From Paludibacteraceae bacterium (GTDB taxonomy: Bacteria; Bacteroidota; Bacteroidia; Bacteroidales; Paludibacteraceae), in assembly GCA_017542915.1 (NCBI GenBank), contig JAFXWI010000082.1, positions 1 through 27,003 on the forward strand: a DNA stretch of 27,003 nucleotides. The letters are read 5' to 3'. Positions 13,975 to 22,733 of this stretch are shown piece after piece; position 1 is the stretch's first letter, and each line of letters begins with the position of its first letter. Made by a program: the position numbers and the translations under genes. Under the pieces are notes generated by a model, which saw only the letters and a list, made by a program, of their open reading frames with translations, did not search any database and was not told where the DNA came from.

Positions 13975-16557
13975 CAGTTCTTGTCCGAGGACGAAGTGGA
14001 ACTGACTACCGCTATACTGTTTGGAGCCGTTGATCTCGTCGAAACCCCAACCCCAGTCCACACCGAGGAGTCCGAACATCGGGAGGAAGATACGCACACC
14101 GACGCCGGCTGAACGCTTGAGGTTGAAGGGGTTGTAGTCTCGTAAGTCAGCGAAACAGTTACCGGCTTCGATGTAACCGAGAGCCCAGATGGTAGCGTTC
14201 TGCTCAAGCGTAATGGGGTAACGGAGCTCCACCGTAAATTTGTTATAGACATAACCGAGGTTACGTCCGCTGGTGAGGTCGTACGGTGTAAGCGAACCGG
14301 CAGAGTAACCACGCATAGCGATATACTCGGTCGATAGACCGGACGAATAACCCGCCATACCGTCACCACCCATATAATAGGTCTCGAACGGCGATTTGGC
14401 GTATTTATTGAAATAGCCGAGGTAACCGAACTCTGCACGGGTCATGAGTACCAGTTTGCTATCGGGCGTGAGGGGCGTGAAGATCTTGCCCATGAATTTC
14501 CACTTATGGTACTCAATGAGGTGGTAACGCTCGTTGTCAGGCAGGGTGGAGTAGTCTTTCTTGCTGAAGAGCGACCAAGGCGGCGTGATCTTCAGACCCA
14601 AGACAAACTGCGAACCACGACGGGTGTAGATGGGGTTGTCGATAGACGAACGACTCAACTGGAGGTTCACGGAGAGGTTATGCGCCGTTCCGTTAGTGAT
14701 CAGCAAGTAAGGCCAGTCTTTCATCCAGAAGAGGGTGTAACCCAACTCGACGTAGAGGTTGAAGTAGTCGTCCGGCCATTTGAGACGCTTACCATAACCG
14801 ATAGCCAAACCGAACTGACGGATGAACTTATCCTTGTCGGCTTCGGCTTCCGCCAGCTGCTGGTAGTAGTTGGAGTTGCCGGAGTAGTAATAGTAGTTCG
14901 AGTATGTGTTATAGAGGTTTTGGTACGCTTTCTGGTAACGGCTGGACCAACCGGTCTGGTTGTAGAAGAAGAAGCTGGCACTCAACTGATTAGGACGCTT
15001 ACCACCGAGCCACGGCTCCAAGAAAGAGAGCGAGACGGAGGTGGAGTAGATACCGTTGGTACGCAGGTTGATAGCAAAAGTCTGACCTTCGCCCTGCGGT
15101 ACTATATGCCGGTACGCCTTCTTGTTGAAGATGTTTTGGATAGCGAAGTTGGTGAATTTGAGACCGATAGTACCGGTGATACCGGTAGCACCCCAACCGA
15201 GCGAGAACTCGATCTGGTCGCTGGATTTGGTCTCCAAGTTATAGGTAATATCCACCGTTCCGTCTTCGGGATTCGGCTGGATGTCCGGCACGAGTTTCTC
15301 TTGGTCGAAGTGACCCATCTGCGCCAACTCACGGAGCGAACGCATGATATCCGACTGCGAGTATAGCTGTCCGGGTTTGGTGTATAGCTCACGGCGAACG
15401 ACATGCTCATAGACGCGTGTGTTACCAACGATCTTGATATCGTTGATGGTAGCCGGTTTGCCCTCGTACATGCGCATCTCGAAGTCGATGGAGTCGTTCT
15501 CCACGTTCACCTCGACGGGCTCTACGTTGAAGAAGAGGTAACCGCGGTCGGTATAGAGTTTGCTGACGGCGTCATCATCGGTCTGCAGACGTTCGTTGAG
15601 GGTCTTGAGGTTATAGACATCACCGGGTTTGATACCCAAGGTAGCGTCCAGATACTCATAGGGATAGATGGTGTTACCGACCCATTTGACGGAGCGAACG
15701 TAGTATTTATCTCCTTCGCTGATGGTCATATAGACATCCACGCGGTCGGGGTTCTCGGGGTTTGGAACAACGCTGTCCGCTACGATATAAGCGTCACGAT
15801 AACCGTGTTCGTTGTATTTCTCGATAACCGCCTGTTTGTCTTTCTCGTACTCGGCGGTAACGAATTTCTTGGAGCGGAAGAGGTTGACGATATCGTTATC
15901 GTTCGTTTTCTTCATTGCCTTGTTGATCTGACGGTGGGTCAGTGCATGGTTGCCGGTGATATAGATCTTACCGACTTTCGTTTTGGCTTTCTTGTCCACG
16001 GCGACAAGGACGCGTACGTAGCCCGGATGGTCGGCGTCGGCTTTCTGGATGACGTGTACCTCGGCGTTGTGGAAGCCTTTGTCGGCAAAGTATTTCTTGA
16101 TCACCGTCTTGGCATGATCCTCTACGTTCGGGGTCATCTGACTGCCCTGACGGATACCGGCTTTGATTTCTATATCCTCCCTTTCACTCTTTTTGAGTCC
16201 TTCATAACGCACCTCGCTGATACGGGGACGTTGTGCCAGCTCGATGACGAGCCAGATCTTATTGCCCTCGATCTTCTTGGCTTTGATCTTGACATTGGAG
16301 AACAGACCCTGTTTCCAGAAACGTTTGATGGCTTTGGTGATCTGTGCGCCGGGCACCTCTATCTTATCTCCCACAGCGAGACCGGAGAAGCCGATGAGCA
16401 CAAAGTCTTCGTAACTATCCGCGCCCTCTACTTCGATTCCCGCTATCTCGTAAGTTTTGCTGGAGAGTCCGTACTCTATCTCCTGCGCATGAGTCGGGAG
16501 GGGACGCACGAGCAGGGCGCATAGAGCGAGGACTACTATGTATAAAATTCTCTTCAC
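13972..16557 (-). CDS. bamA: Outer-membrane protein assembly factor BamA (Omp85)
   Basis: BamA is the central barrel of the complex that folds proteins into the outer membrane. The 861-residue protein has a signal peptide (about 1-24, ending THA), about five POTRA domains (about 30-450; for example GLFSNVKIKAKKIEGNKIWL and YLFFNVEPVEVNVEND), and a surface-antigen barrel from about 465 to the end. LRGYSAGSL-like AMRGYSAGSLTPYD matches the conserved barrel loop (V/IRGY motif). The C-terminal strand is SQFHFVLGQEL, ending in Leu, where a terminal aromatic residue is usual; a repeat element begins at the stop codon. It starts two bases after the uppS stop. Confidence 0.96.
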   Translation of the reverse strand: MKRILYIVVLALCALLVRPLPTHAQEIEYGLSSKTYEIAGIEVEGADSYEDFVLIGFSGLAVGDKIEVPGAQITKAIKRFWKQGLFSNVKIKAKKIEGNKIWLVIELAQRPRISEVRYEGLKKSEREDIEIKAGIRQGSQMTPNVEDHAKTVIKKYFADKGFHNAEVHVIQKADADHPGYVRVLVAVDKKAKTKVGKIYITGNHALTHRQINKAMKKTNDNDIVNLFRSKKFVTAEYEKDKQAVIEKYNEHGYRDAYIVADSVVPNPENPDRVDVYMTISEGDKYYVRSVKWVGNTIYPYEYLDATLGIKPGDVYNLKTLNERLQTDDDAVSKLYTDRGYLFFNVEPVEVNVENDSIDFEMRMYEGKPATINDIKIVGNTRVYEHVVRRELYTKPGQLYSQSDIMRSLRELAQMGHFDQEKLVPDIQPNPEDGTVDITYNLETKSSDQIEFSLGWGATGITGTIGLKFTNFAIQNIFNKKAYRHIVPQGEGQTFAINLRTNGIYSTSVSLSFLEPWLGGKRPNQLSASFFFYNQTGWSSRYQKAYQNLYNTYSNYYYYSGNSNYYQQLAEAEADKDKFIRQFGLAIGYGKRLKWPDDYFNLYVELGYTLFWMKDWPYLLITNGTAHNLSVNLQLSRSSIDNPIYTRRGSQFVLGLKITPPWSLFSKKDYSTLPDNERYHLIEYHKWKFMGKIFTPLTPDSKLVLMTRAEFGYLGYFNKYAKSPFETYYMGGDGMAGYSSGLSTEYIAMRGYSAGSLTPYDLTSGRNLGYVYNKFTVELRYPITLEQNATIWALGYIEAGNCFADLRDYNPFNLKRSAGVGVRIFLPMFGLLGVDWGWGFDEINGSKQYSGSQFHFVLGQEL

Positions 16558-16559
16558 GG

Positions 16560-17303
16560 TTATTTATTTACTTGTTCGGATGTTTTGCCGAAACGTCTCT
16601 CACGTTTCTGATAGTCAATGATGGCTTTATAAAACTCTTCTTCGGTGAATTCCGGCCAGAGGCAGTCGGTGAAATAGAGCTCACTGTAAGCGAGTTGCCA
16701 AAGAAGGAAATTGCTGATGCGGTATTCGCCGCTTGTACGGATGAGCAAGTCCGGATCAGGCATGTCACGGGTCGTCATGAGGGAAGAGACGAACTGCTCG
16801 TTCACATCCTCGGGACGAAGCGATCCGTTGTGCGCCAGACGAACGGCTTCCTGCATTGCACGGGTGATCTCCCACCGAGCGGAGTAGCTGAGTGCGATGA
16901 CCATGGTCAGACCGGTGTTACGGCTTGTTTGCTCGATGCAGCCGAGGAACTTCGCCTTGGTCTTCTCCGGCAAACGGTCGATGTCACCGATGGTTTGCAG
17001 ACGTACATTGTTATTCATGAGCGTCGGCGTCTCCTTGGCGATGGTGTCCACGAGCAGGGTCATGAGTGCATCCACTTCCTCTTTGGGACGGTTCCAGTTC
17101 TCGGTGGAGAAGGTGTACAGCGTCAGGTACTCCACACCGAGCGCCGTAGCAGCGACTGTGATGTTATGTACCGTTTCGACACCTTGCTTGTGACCGAACA
17201 TGCGTGCGAGCCCTTGTTTCTTCGCCCAACGACCATTACCGTCCATGATGATGGCAATGTGTCGCGGTAAGCGCTCTTTGTCTATTTGCGTTTTATAATC
17301 CAT
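16560..17303 (-). CDS. uppS: Isoprenyl (undecaprenyl) diphosphate synthase
   Basis: UppS condenses isopentenyl diphosphate units onto farnesyl diphosphate to make the C55 carrier of peptidoglycan and glycan precursors. The 247-residue length is standard. Motifs: [12 protein letters not shown] (16-27) with the catalytic Asp at 21, the FGHKQG segment (36-41), [11 protein letters not shown] (63-73) and [15 protein letters not shown] near 189-203. It lies between the DUF6089-like gene and bamA, the usual Bacteroidales order. Confidence 0.96.
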   Translation of the reverse strand: MDYKTQIDKERLPRHIAIIMDGNGRWAKKQGLARMFGHKQGVETVHNITVAATALGVEYLTLYTFSTENWNRPKEEVDALMTLLVDTIAKETPTLMNNNVRLQTIGDIDRLPEKTKAKFLGCIEQTSRNTGLTMVIALSYSARWEITRAMQEAVRLAHNGSLRPEDVNEQFVSSLMTTRDMPDPDLLIRTSGEYRISNFLLWQLAYSELYFTDCLWPEFTEEEFYKAIIDYQKRERRFGKTSEQVNK

Positions 17304-17316
17304 TGTGTTTAATTTT

Positions 17317-17344
17317 CACTTTTAACCTCTAACCTCTAACCTTT
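17317..17344. repeat. Heptanucleotide array (AACCTCT, 3 good units plus one), intergenic
   Basis: Units CACTTTT, AACCTCT, AACCTCT, AACCTTT fill most of the 44 bases between the DUF6089-like gene stop and the uppS start. Confidence 0.8.
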
Positions 17345-17347
17345 CTG

Positions 17348-18052
17348 TCACCAGTTGCAGATGCGGCATTCTTTCTTCGCTCTTGCGAATTCAAAAACTA
17401 TGCCAGCGGTGAGCATACCGGTGAGATCGCAGTTCATCCAGTTCCATCCGTTGAGCTGGTGTTTGTTGTCGAGAGCTGCTCTTCCCTCGATATTATCCGC
17501 CATGTAGATATTATGCTGCCAAGCGATGTTGAGTCCGACGAACTCATGGAATTTCCACTTGAAGCCGATGCCCAGCGGCACATAAGCGGTAGCGTGGATC
17601 TTTTGGTCTTTGGCAAACCCATATGTGCCGACACCAAGACCGATGAAGATATACGGGGTGTAGCAGCGGATGCGTTTGTCGTATTTGTTGGTACTACCGA
17701 AGCGGAAGAAATTGAACTCCGCCATGACATCGGCATTGATCATGCGGTTCTCCCATTTGGTGTCGAGCTTCTCGCCGCGGATAGTATAGTCGTTGGCGGT
17801 GATCCGTTGTCCGGACACTTTCGCTTGAATAGCCCAGCGCTTGGTGAACTTATAGCGGAAATGGATGCCGTAAGCCTCACGCGGACGCAGGAAAATATGA
17901 TTTGCGGCATCGCCGACATAGTATCCGCAACCCGCCTGAATACCGAGCTCGCACAGGAACGGTTGTTGCGTTCCTGCGCTCTGCGCATAGGCACTTATAC
18001 TCGCACACGCGAGCATAAATAAAAGGCATATATTTAGACACTTTTTGGGCAT
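17348..18052 (-). CDS. DUF6089-like outer-membrane beta-barrel protein
   Basis: The 234-residue protein has a signal peptide (MPKKCLNIC... ending SAYA, about 23 residues) and alternating amphipathic strands with aromatic girdles (GIQAGCGYYVGDA, GIHFRYKFTKRWAIQAKV, YTPYIFIGLGVGTYGF, GIGFKWKFHEFVGLNIAW), as in small eight- to ten-stranded barrels. Its place just before uppS and bamA is that of the DUF6089 family in Bacteroidales; function unknown. The ATG at 18052 is chosen because the longer frame begins with TTG inside the promoter -7 box. It is the first gene of the envelope unit. The end has four Cys-containing residues CRICNW worth noting as unusual for a barrel. Confidence 0.82.
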   Translation of the reverse strand: MPKKCLNICLLFMLACASISAYAQSAGTQQPFLCELGIQAGCGYYVGDAANHIFLRPREAYGIHFRYKFTKRWAIQAKVSGQRITANDYTIRGEKLDTKWENRMINADVMAEFNFFRFGSTNKYDKRIRCYTPYIFIGLGVGTYGFAKDQKIHATAYVPLGIGFKWKFHEFVGLNIAWQHNIYMADNIEGRAALDNKHQLNGWNWMNCDLTGMLTAGIVFEFARAKKECRICNW

Positions 18053-18070
18053 GTTCACAAAATAAGCGTG

Positions 18071-18102
18071 CAAAGGTACACATTTTTTCTCACATATGCA
18101 AG
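18071..18102 (-). promoter_or_regulatory. Promoter of the DUF6089-uppS-bamA envelope unit
   Basis: CTTG (18099-18102), 20 bases, TACCTTTG (18071-18078) on the minus strand. The predicted start is near 18064, about 12 bases ahead of the ATG. An A/T-rich inverted repeat next to it (AAAAAAG with CTTTTTT, about 18104-18119) may be a weak radA terminator. Confidence 0.75.
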
Positions 18103-18127
18103 AAAAAAAGCACTTTTTTGCTACTTT

Positions 18128-19495
18128 TTAGCCTTTTATGAGCAGTCTGAAGGCGTCTGTGACCTTTTTTACGGGTACGATCTCGATAGAGTAGTGTTTG
18201 GAATCGACCTTTTGGTCGGCAGGAATAAGAATGCGTCGGAAGCCTAATTTCTGGGCTTCGGAGATGCGCTGTTCGATGCGGTTGACGGGACGAATCTCGC
18301 CAGCAAGACCGACCTCACCGCAGAGGCATGTACCGGCATCGAGGGCGATGTCCATGTTACTGCTGAGAACGGCAGCGAGGACGGCTAAGTCGATGGCAGG
18401 GTCTTGCACTTTGAGTCCTCCGGCGATGTTAAGGAAGACATCTTTTTGGAGCAGTTTGAAGCCCACACGTTTCTCCAAGACGGCGAGGAGCATGTTGAGC
18501 CGTCTGCCGTCAAAGCCGGTTGAGGAGCGTTGGGGCGTACCATAAGCAGCGGAAGAGACGAGTGCTTGCACTTCGATGAGGAAAGGTCGTACGCCTTCGA
18601 CAGCTGCGGCTATGGAGATGCCGGAGAGCCCTTCGCGAGCTGTGGAGAGAAGCAGTTCGGAGGGGTTGGTGACTTCGCGCAGACCGTTCTGCCGCATCTC
18701 GTAGATGCCTATTTCGGAGGTTGAACCGAAACGGTTCTTTTGTGCGCGGAGGATGCGGTACATATACTGCTGATCGCCCTCGAACTGAAGGACGGTATCG
18801 ACGATGTGCTCCAGTACTTTGGGACCTGCCAAGGAGCCCTCTTTGTTAATATGTCCGATGATGATAAAGGGGATGTTGCGCGTCTTGGCGAACTCCATGA
18901 TCCGTGCGGCACATTCGCGTACTTGCGAGAGGCTGCCGATGGTCGCTTCAACGGCTTCTGTTCCGATGGTCTGGATAGAGTCGATGACCACTATCTCGGG
19001 TTCGAGTTCTTTGACTTGGTCTAAGATCCGTTCGAGTGAAGTCTCGGACGAGATGAAGAGGTTTTCGGCGTTTCCGGCGAGCCGCTCTGCACGCAGTTTG
19101 AGTTGTCTGACAGACTCTTCGCCGGAGGCATAGAGGGTCTTTCGTTCGCCTTGCTGCATCAACACTTGGAGAGCGAGGGTCGATTTGCCGATACCGGGTT
19201 CACCGCCGAGCAGCACAAGACTACCCGGCACTAAACCGCCGCCTAAGACCCTGTTGAACTCACCGTTCAGCATGTCAATTCGCATCTCTTCCGTGGCTTC
19301 GACGTCTTGAAGACGTTTAGGAAGAACGGATTCGCCTATACCTCGTGCGCTGACAGAGCGCTTGGTTGACAGCCCGCTTTGTACGACTTCCTCCTCGTAC
19401 GTGCCCCATTCTCCGCAGACCGGACAACGACCCAACATCTGCGGAGCTTTTGCACCGCAGGACGAACAGACATATTGAATCGTTGGCTTTGCCAT
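18128..19495 (-). CDS. radA: DNA repair protein RadA (Sms)
   Basis: RadA is a RecA-like hexameric helicase that extends recombination intermediates at D-loops. The 455-residue protein has the N-terminal zinc finger (Cys 10, 13, 24, 27), Walker A GGEPGIGKS (97-105), Walker B IVVIDSIQT (168-176), the RadA-specific KNRFG motif (253-257) and a C-terminal Lon-protease-like domain (about 270-455, with DLAVLAAVLSS). It is the last gene of the dnaN unit, after a heptanucleotide array that fills the gap to the lipoprotein gene. Confidence 0.96.
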   Translation of the reverse strand: MAKPTIQYVCSSCGAKAPQMLGRCPVCGEWGTYEEEVVQSGLSTKRSVSARGIGESVLPKRLQDVEATEEMRIDMLNGEFNRVLGGGLVPGSLVLLGGEPGIGKSTLALQVLMQQGERKTLYASGEESVRQLKLRAERLAGNAENLFISSETSLERILDQVKELEPEIVVIDSIQTIGTEAVEATIGSLSQVRECAARIMEFAKTRNIPFIIIGHINKEGSLAGPKVLEHIVDTVLQFEGDQQYMYRILRAQKNRFGSTSEIGIYEMRQNGLREVTNPSELLLSTAREGLSGISIAAAVEGVRPFLIEVQALVSSAAYGTPQRSSTGFDGRRLNMLLAVLEKRVGFKLLQKDVFLNIAGGLKVQDPAIDLAVLAAVLSSNMDIALDAGTCLCGEVGLAGEIRPVNRIEQRISEAQKLGFRRILIPADQKVDSKHYSIEIVPVKKVTDAFRLLIKG

Positions 19496-19496
19496 T

Positions 19497-19538
19497 AATT
19501 AAGAATTAAGATTTCAGAATTCAGAATTCAGAATTAAG
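19497..19538. repeat. Heptanucleotide array (AATTCAG/AATTAAG, 6 units), intergenic
   Basis: Units AATTAAG, AATTAAG, ATTTCAG, AATTCAG, AATTCAG, AATTAAG occupy nearly all of the 48 bases between the lipoprotein stop (19544) and radA start (19495). Confidence 0.92.
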
Positions 19539-19543
19539 GGTTC

Positions 19544-19891
19544 TTAGATGTCTGATTCTCTAAGTGTTACGCTCGTGTTGGTGATAACGAGTTCGTAGTC
19601 ATAAGTCCACTTAAATCTCTCCGAGGTCTCGTATGTTTTGGTGGGGTTGATGTAATAATGAGTGTCATCGGAGTACTCATGAAGCGTCACCTTGACATCG
19701 TGCTTTTTGTTTGCTTTCTTGATGGTCACTTCGGTGGTACGACCGGCATTCAATTCTGCCTTTTGTACATCATCGATATAGATGATGGCGTAATACCGGC
19801 TTTTGTTAGTCACTGTCATGTCTGCACTTTCATCGCAGGATGCAAGCATCAGGGCAACGATGCCCAATAAGAAGAAATAGATTTTTTTCAT
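19544..19891 (-). CDS. Small lipoprotein of unknown function
   Basis: This 115-residue protein has a lipoprotein signal (MKKIYFFLLGIVALMLASC, Cys at 19) and a mature part of about 96 residues that looks like a single beta-sandwich domain (NKSRYYAIIYIDDVQKAEL, TTEVTIKKANKKHDVKVTLHEY). I do not recognise a family. Its ATG overlaps the rnz stop by four bases (ATGA), so translation is coupled. Confidence 0.82.
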   Translation of the reverse strand: MKKIYFFLLGIVALMLASCDESADMTVTNKSRYYAIIYIDDVQKAELNAGRTTEVTIKKANKKHDVKVTLHEYSDDTHYYINPTKTYETSERFKWTYDYELVITNTSVTLRESDI

Positions 19892-20697
19892 AATTGTATC
19901 ACATTATTTTCCTCTGCGAGGAGGGTGTTGTCAAAAATGGGTTTGGCTTCGGCAAGGAAGAGGGAGTGATCTTCAATACGTGCGGAGTAGTGCCCGAGGA
20001 TGAGCTTGCCGACCTTGGCTTTCTGAGCGATAGTGGCTGCGTCCGCTGCGGTGGAATGTTGCACCTCTTTGCTGCGTGCCGCCATGGATTGCAGGAACGT
20101 GGACTCGTGGTAAAGCGTTTCGACTCCTTCGATGATGGGGATGATCTTCTCGCTATACATGGTGTCCGAGCAATAGGCGTAGCGTTTGCGGGTGACATGG
20201 TCGAAAGTGCCATCATCGTTCTTGACGCGGTGGGTCTCTTTGAAGAGAAATCCGCAGGTCGGTACGCCATGTTTGAGCGGGATCGTCTCTACAGAGACGG
20301 TGCGATCCTCGAAGATCACCTCGTGTTTGCGCGGGTTGATGTGGTGAAAGATGATGTCGTATAGCCGATCGTTGGCATGATAGTTCAAGAGCGGCGTGAG
20401 CAGTTTCTCCAAGTCGGGATGCGCATATATGTGCATCGGTTGCGTCCTTTTGAGCATGCCAAGCGTGGTGAGCAGACCGATGAGTCCGAAGCAATGATCA
20501 CCATGCAGATGGGATATGAAGATGTTATACAGCCGCCCGGTGTGTACACCGAGTCGCTGCATCGTCAGCAGTACTCCTTCGCCGCAATCGACGAGGAAAG
20601 ACTTATCGCACAACTCGACCAACTGCCCGGAAGGGGAAGTGGTCTTGGTTGGCTTTGCACTGCCGCATCCTAAGATGGTGAGTTTCGCTTCGCTCAT
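19888..20697 (-). CDS. rnz: Ribonuclease Z
   Basis: RNase Z removes the 3' trailer from tRNA precursors. This fits the absence of encoded CCA in both tRNAs of this window. The 269-residue protein carries the metallo-beta-lactamase motif SHLHGDH (62-68) with conserved Asp and His ligands, DCGEG (37-41), the later YCSDT segment near 173 and GHYSAR near 240. It is slightly shorter than the common 300-residue form. The gap to the upstream DUF4954 gene is filled by a period-8 array. Confidence 0.93.
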   Translation of the reverse strand: MSEAKLTILGCGSAKPTKTTSPSGQLVELCDKSFLVDCGEGVLLTMQRLGVHTGRLYNIFISHLHGDHCFGLIGLLTTLGMLKRTQPMHIYAHPDLEKLLTPLLNYHANDRLYDIIFHHINPRKHEVIFEDRTVSVETIPLKHGVPTCGFLFKETHRVKNDDGTFDHVTRKRYAYCSDTMYSEKIIPIIEGVETLYHESTFLQSMAARSKEVQHSTAADAATIAQKAKVGKLILGHYSARIEDHSLFLAEAKPIFDNTLLAEENNVIQL

Positions 20698-20702
20698 TTG
20701 GA

Positions 20703-20731
20703 GATTTGAAGATTTGAGGATTTGAAGATTT
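20703..20731. repeat. Octanucleotide array (GATTTGAA, 3 units plus partial), intergenic
   Basis: Units GATTTGAA, GATTTGAG, GATTTGAA, GATTT run through the whole space between the DUF4954 stop (20730) and the rnz start (20697). The unit is related to AAATCTC of the heptanucleotide arrays, one base longer. Confidence 0.88.
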
Positions 20732-22709
20732 ATTTTATTTTGGAGAGTTTTTCTAAAATTTTATCTCCCAACGCAGTTTTTTTCTCGATGTGCTCGAGGA
20801 CGGCTTTGACGAAAGAGTTGGACTCAAACGAACCGCGTACTTCTTCGAAGTCGGCTTCCGCTTGTTCACGGTCTCCATCGACACCGAAACCTGTCTGGCT
20901 GTTGAGGTCAAACTCTTTGCGGGCATCGTTATAGACCATCTTATCGAGGCTTACTACCGCTGTTTTCCAATCTTCTACGGCTTTGCGAACCTGCTCCAAG
21001 GTGACGTGATCAACGTCGCAACCCCACACTTTCTCCAGTTTGTCCAATGCCCAAGTCCACTCGTACGAGTAGTAGTTAGCGTGCATCTCTACAAGACGAG
21101 CTTGTATCTCTTCGAGGGTGAGGCTTCCGCTCTCGATGTCGTCCAAGAGCAGTTTCACTTCGCCCTTGGGTGCCAAGAGACCTGCCATATCGACCCAACT
21201 TCCGAGTCCGACAGGAGAGTCGGGACGAAGGGCTGCACGGAGTTCGTCAATGGTTGACCATTCGCTTTGCTCCAGACGGCTGATAAGGCTGTTACCCAAG
21301 AATTTCTGGATGCCGATGGTGTATAACTCGCGTCCGTGACGAAGCGAGGAGTTGCGGATCTTACAGTTCTTGTAGCCGTACACTTCGGTGTTCTCGCCGC
21401 TGAGTGCTTGGAGTTCGTCCAGCACTTCGCGTCCCCGCCACATCTTCTGTACCGTATAGGGGCTGAGGAGGTTGAAGTTGATGAGATCGAGCTTATGCGG
21501 ATCTTTGCGGTTATCACGTTTCGGCCATTTCTGTGCGTCACGGATCGTACCCACGGTTCGCAGGTTAGCGCCCGGCACGAGGTAACTCTCGGAGTTGTTC
21601 TCAATGAGATACGAGAAAGGCAGGTCGGAGGTGTCCGCGTGGTGGGTGTGTCGTCCCATGACGAGGGAGAAAGCTCCCACTTTGGAAGGCCAGAGAAGAT
21701 AACTGTCGCTGGTCGTCTTTGCGCCACGCTCCGCTATACCTTGGTGAATAGGACCCAGTTTGTACATGTGGTTCGACTGATTCGAACCCGAACCGGCATT
21801 GAGGAACGAGAACATTCCTGCAATGAGGAGGGTCGATTTATGGTGGGTCACCGTGTAAGGACCTGCGAAGATCGCACAGGCTTCTCCGTGCATTCCTTGG
21901 CAGTTGGAGAAGAAAAGACTCTCGCCTGCCGAGTAGTGTTTATCGAAGATACAGCCTTGTCCCACGAAGCACTTGTCCACCAAAGTCGAGTCGCCTATTT
22001 CTACGCCTGAGGCGATGATGAAATCGGTACACTTGACGCCGCTTCCCAGATGCACAGGAGCTGCTTCGTTGGAGTTGATGGTTCCGTTCTTGAGGCGGCT
22101 GACACCGGTCAGTTCGGCATAATCGCCGATCTTGACGTTCTTGATACTACCGCAGTTGAGGATGCGCACATTGGAACCTATATATCCATGGTCGGAAGCC
22201 TGTTCCTGAGCGTACGCTTCGATCTGTCTCTCTAACTCTTGGATCATCTTAGGCCGATGACGGTAGAGGGTGAGGATATATGCGAGACTTGCGCTCAGTT
22301 CATTGAAGATGGGAATCTCCCGTCCGCCTCCTTCGTTCATAACCGGTACACGCACTCCGTTTCCGAACGTGCTGGTACCATCGACGAGGATAGCGTTGAC
22401 GTTCTCGATACAGGTGTTGTCGCCGATATAGTAGTTGGCGATGTAGTTATGGATATTGTAGAGGTGCGCCTCGTTGCCCACTTCGCAGTTATGCAGCATC
22501 GCGTGATAGATACCCGTGTGGATCTTGATACCTCCGGGCAGTTCTCTCTCTTTGCCGTAAACGCCCAAGCGGTTGTGTCCCGAGAAATTGGTGTGACGTA
22601 CGAAGCGTGCATCAAAGCCTTCTGCTACTTCGACGTCCTCCCAATTGGTGGCTTTACACCCTTGGCTCTCCAGTTGCGCAATCTCCTGTTGCGATAATTT
22701 GCGGTACAT
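20730..22709 (-). CDS. DUF4954 family protein (left-handed beta-helix)
   Basis: The 659-residue protein has a central region (about 60-390) with hexapeptide-like turns typical of left-handed beta-helix transferases (IGDNTCIENVNAILVDGTS, IGSNVRILNCGSIKNVKIGD, SGVEIGDSTLVDKCFVGQGC). The C-terminal third is helical. This combination matches DUF4954, a Bacteroidota protein sometimes likened to nucleotidyl- or acyltransferases; no reaction is known. There is no nucleotidyltransferase signature such as GxGTRM at the start. It follows dnaN after 24 bases, is probably cotranscribed with it, and a small hairpin lies between them. Confidence 0.87.
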   Translation of the reverse strand: MYRKLSQQEIAQLESQGCKATNWEDVEVAEGFDARFVRHTNFSGHNRLGVYGKERELPGGIKIHTGIYHAMLHNCEVGNEAHLYNIHNYIANYYIGDNTCIENVNAILVDGTSTFGNGVRVPVMNEGGGREIPIFNELSASLAYILTLYRHRPKMIQELERQIEAYAQEQASDHGYIGSNVRILNCGSIKNVKIGDYAELTGVSRLKNGTINSNEAAPVHLGSGVKCTDFIIASGVEIGDSTLVDKCFVGQGCIFDKHYSAGESLFFSNCQGMHGEACAIFAGPYTVTHHKSTLLIAGMFSFLNAGSGSNQSNHMYKLGPIHQGIAERGAKTTSDSYLLWPSKVGAFSLVMGRHTHHADTSDLPFSYLIENNSESYLVPGANLRTVGTIRDAQKWPKRDNRKDPHKLDLINFNLLSPYTVQKMWRGREVLDELQALSGENTEVYGYKNCKIRNSSLRHGRELYTIGIQKFLGNSLISRLEQSEWSTIDELRAALRPDSPVGLGSWVDMAGLLAPKGEVKLLLDDIESGSLTLEEIQARLVEMHANYYSYEWTWALDKLEKVWGCDVDHVTLEQVRKAVEDWKTAVVSLDKMVYNDARKEFDLNSQTGFGVDGDREQAEADFEEVRGSFESNSFVKAVLEHIEKKTALGDKILEKLSKIK

Positions 22710-22712
22710 ATA

Positions 22713-22729
22713 TAACGTTTTTTACGTTA
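22713..22729. other. Small inverted repeat between dnaN and the DUF4954 gene
   Basis: TAACGT (22713-22718), five T, ACGTTA (22724-22729). It occupies most of the 24-base gap and ends four bases before the start codon. There is no following T run on the coding strand, so it is not a normal terminator; it could affect start-site access. Confidence 0.4.
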
Positions 22730-22733
22730 GTAC

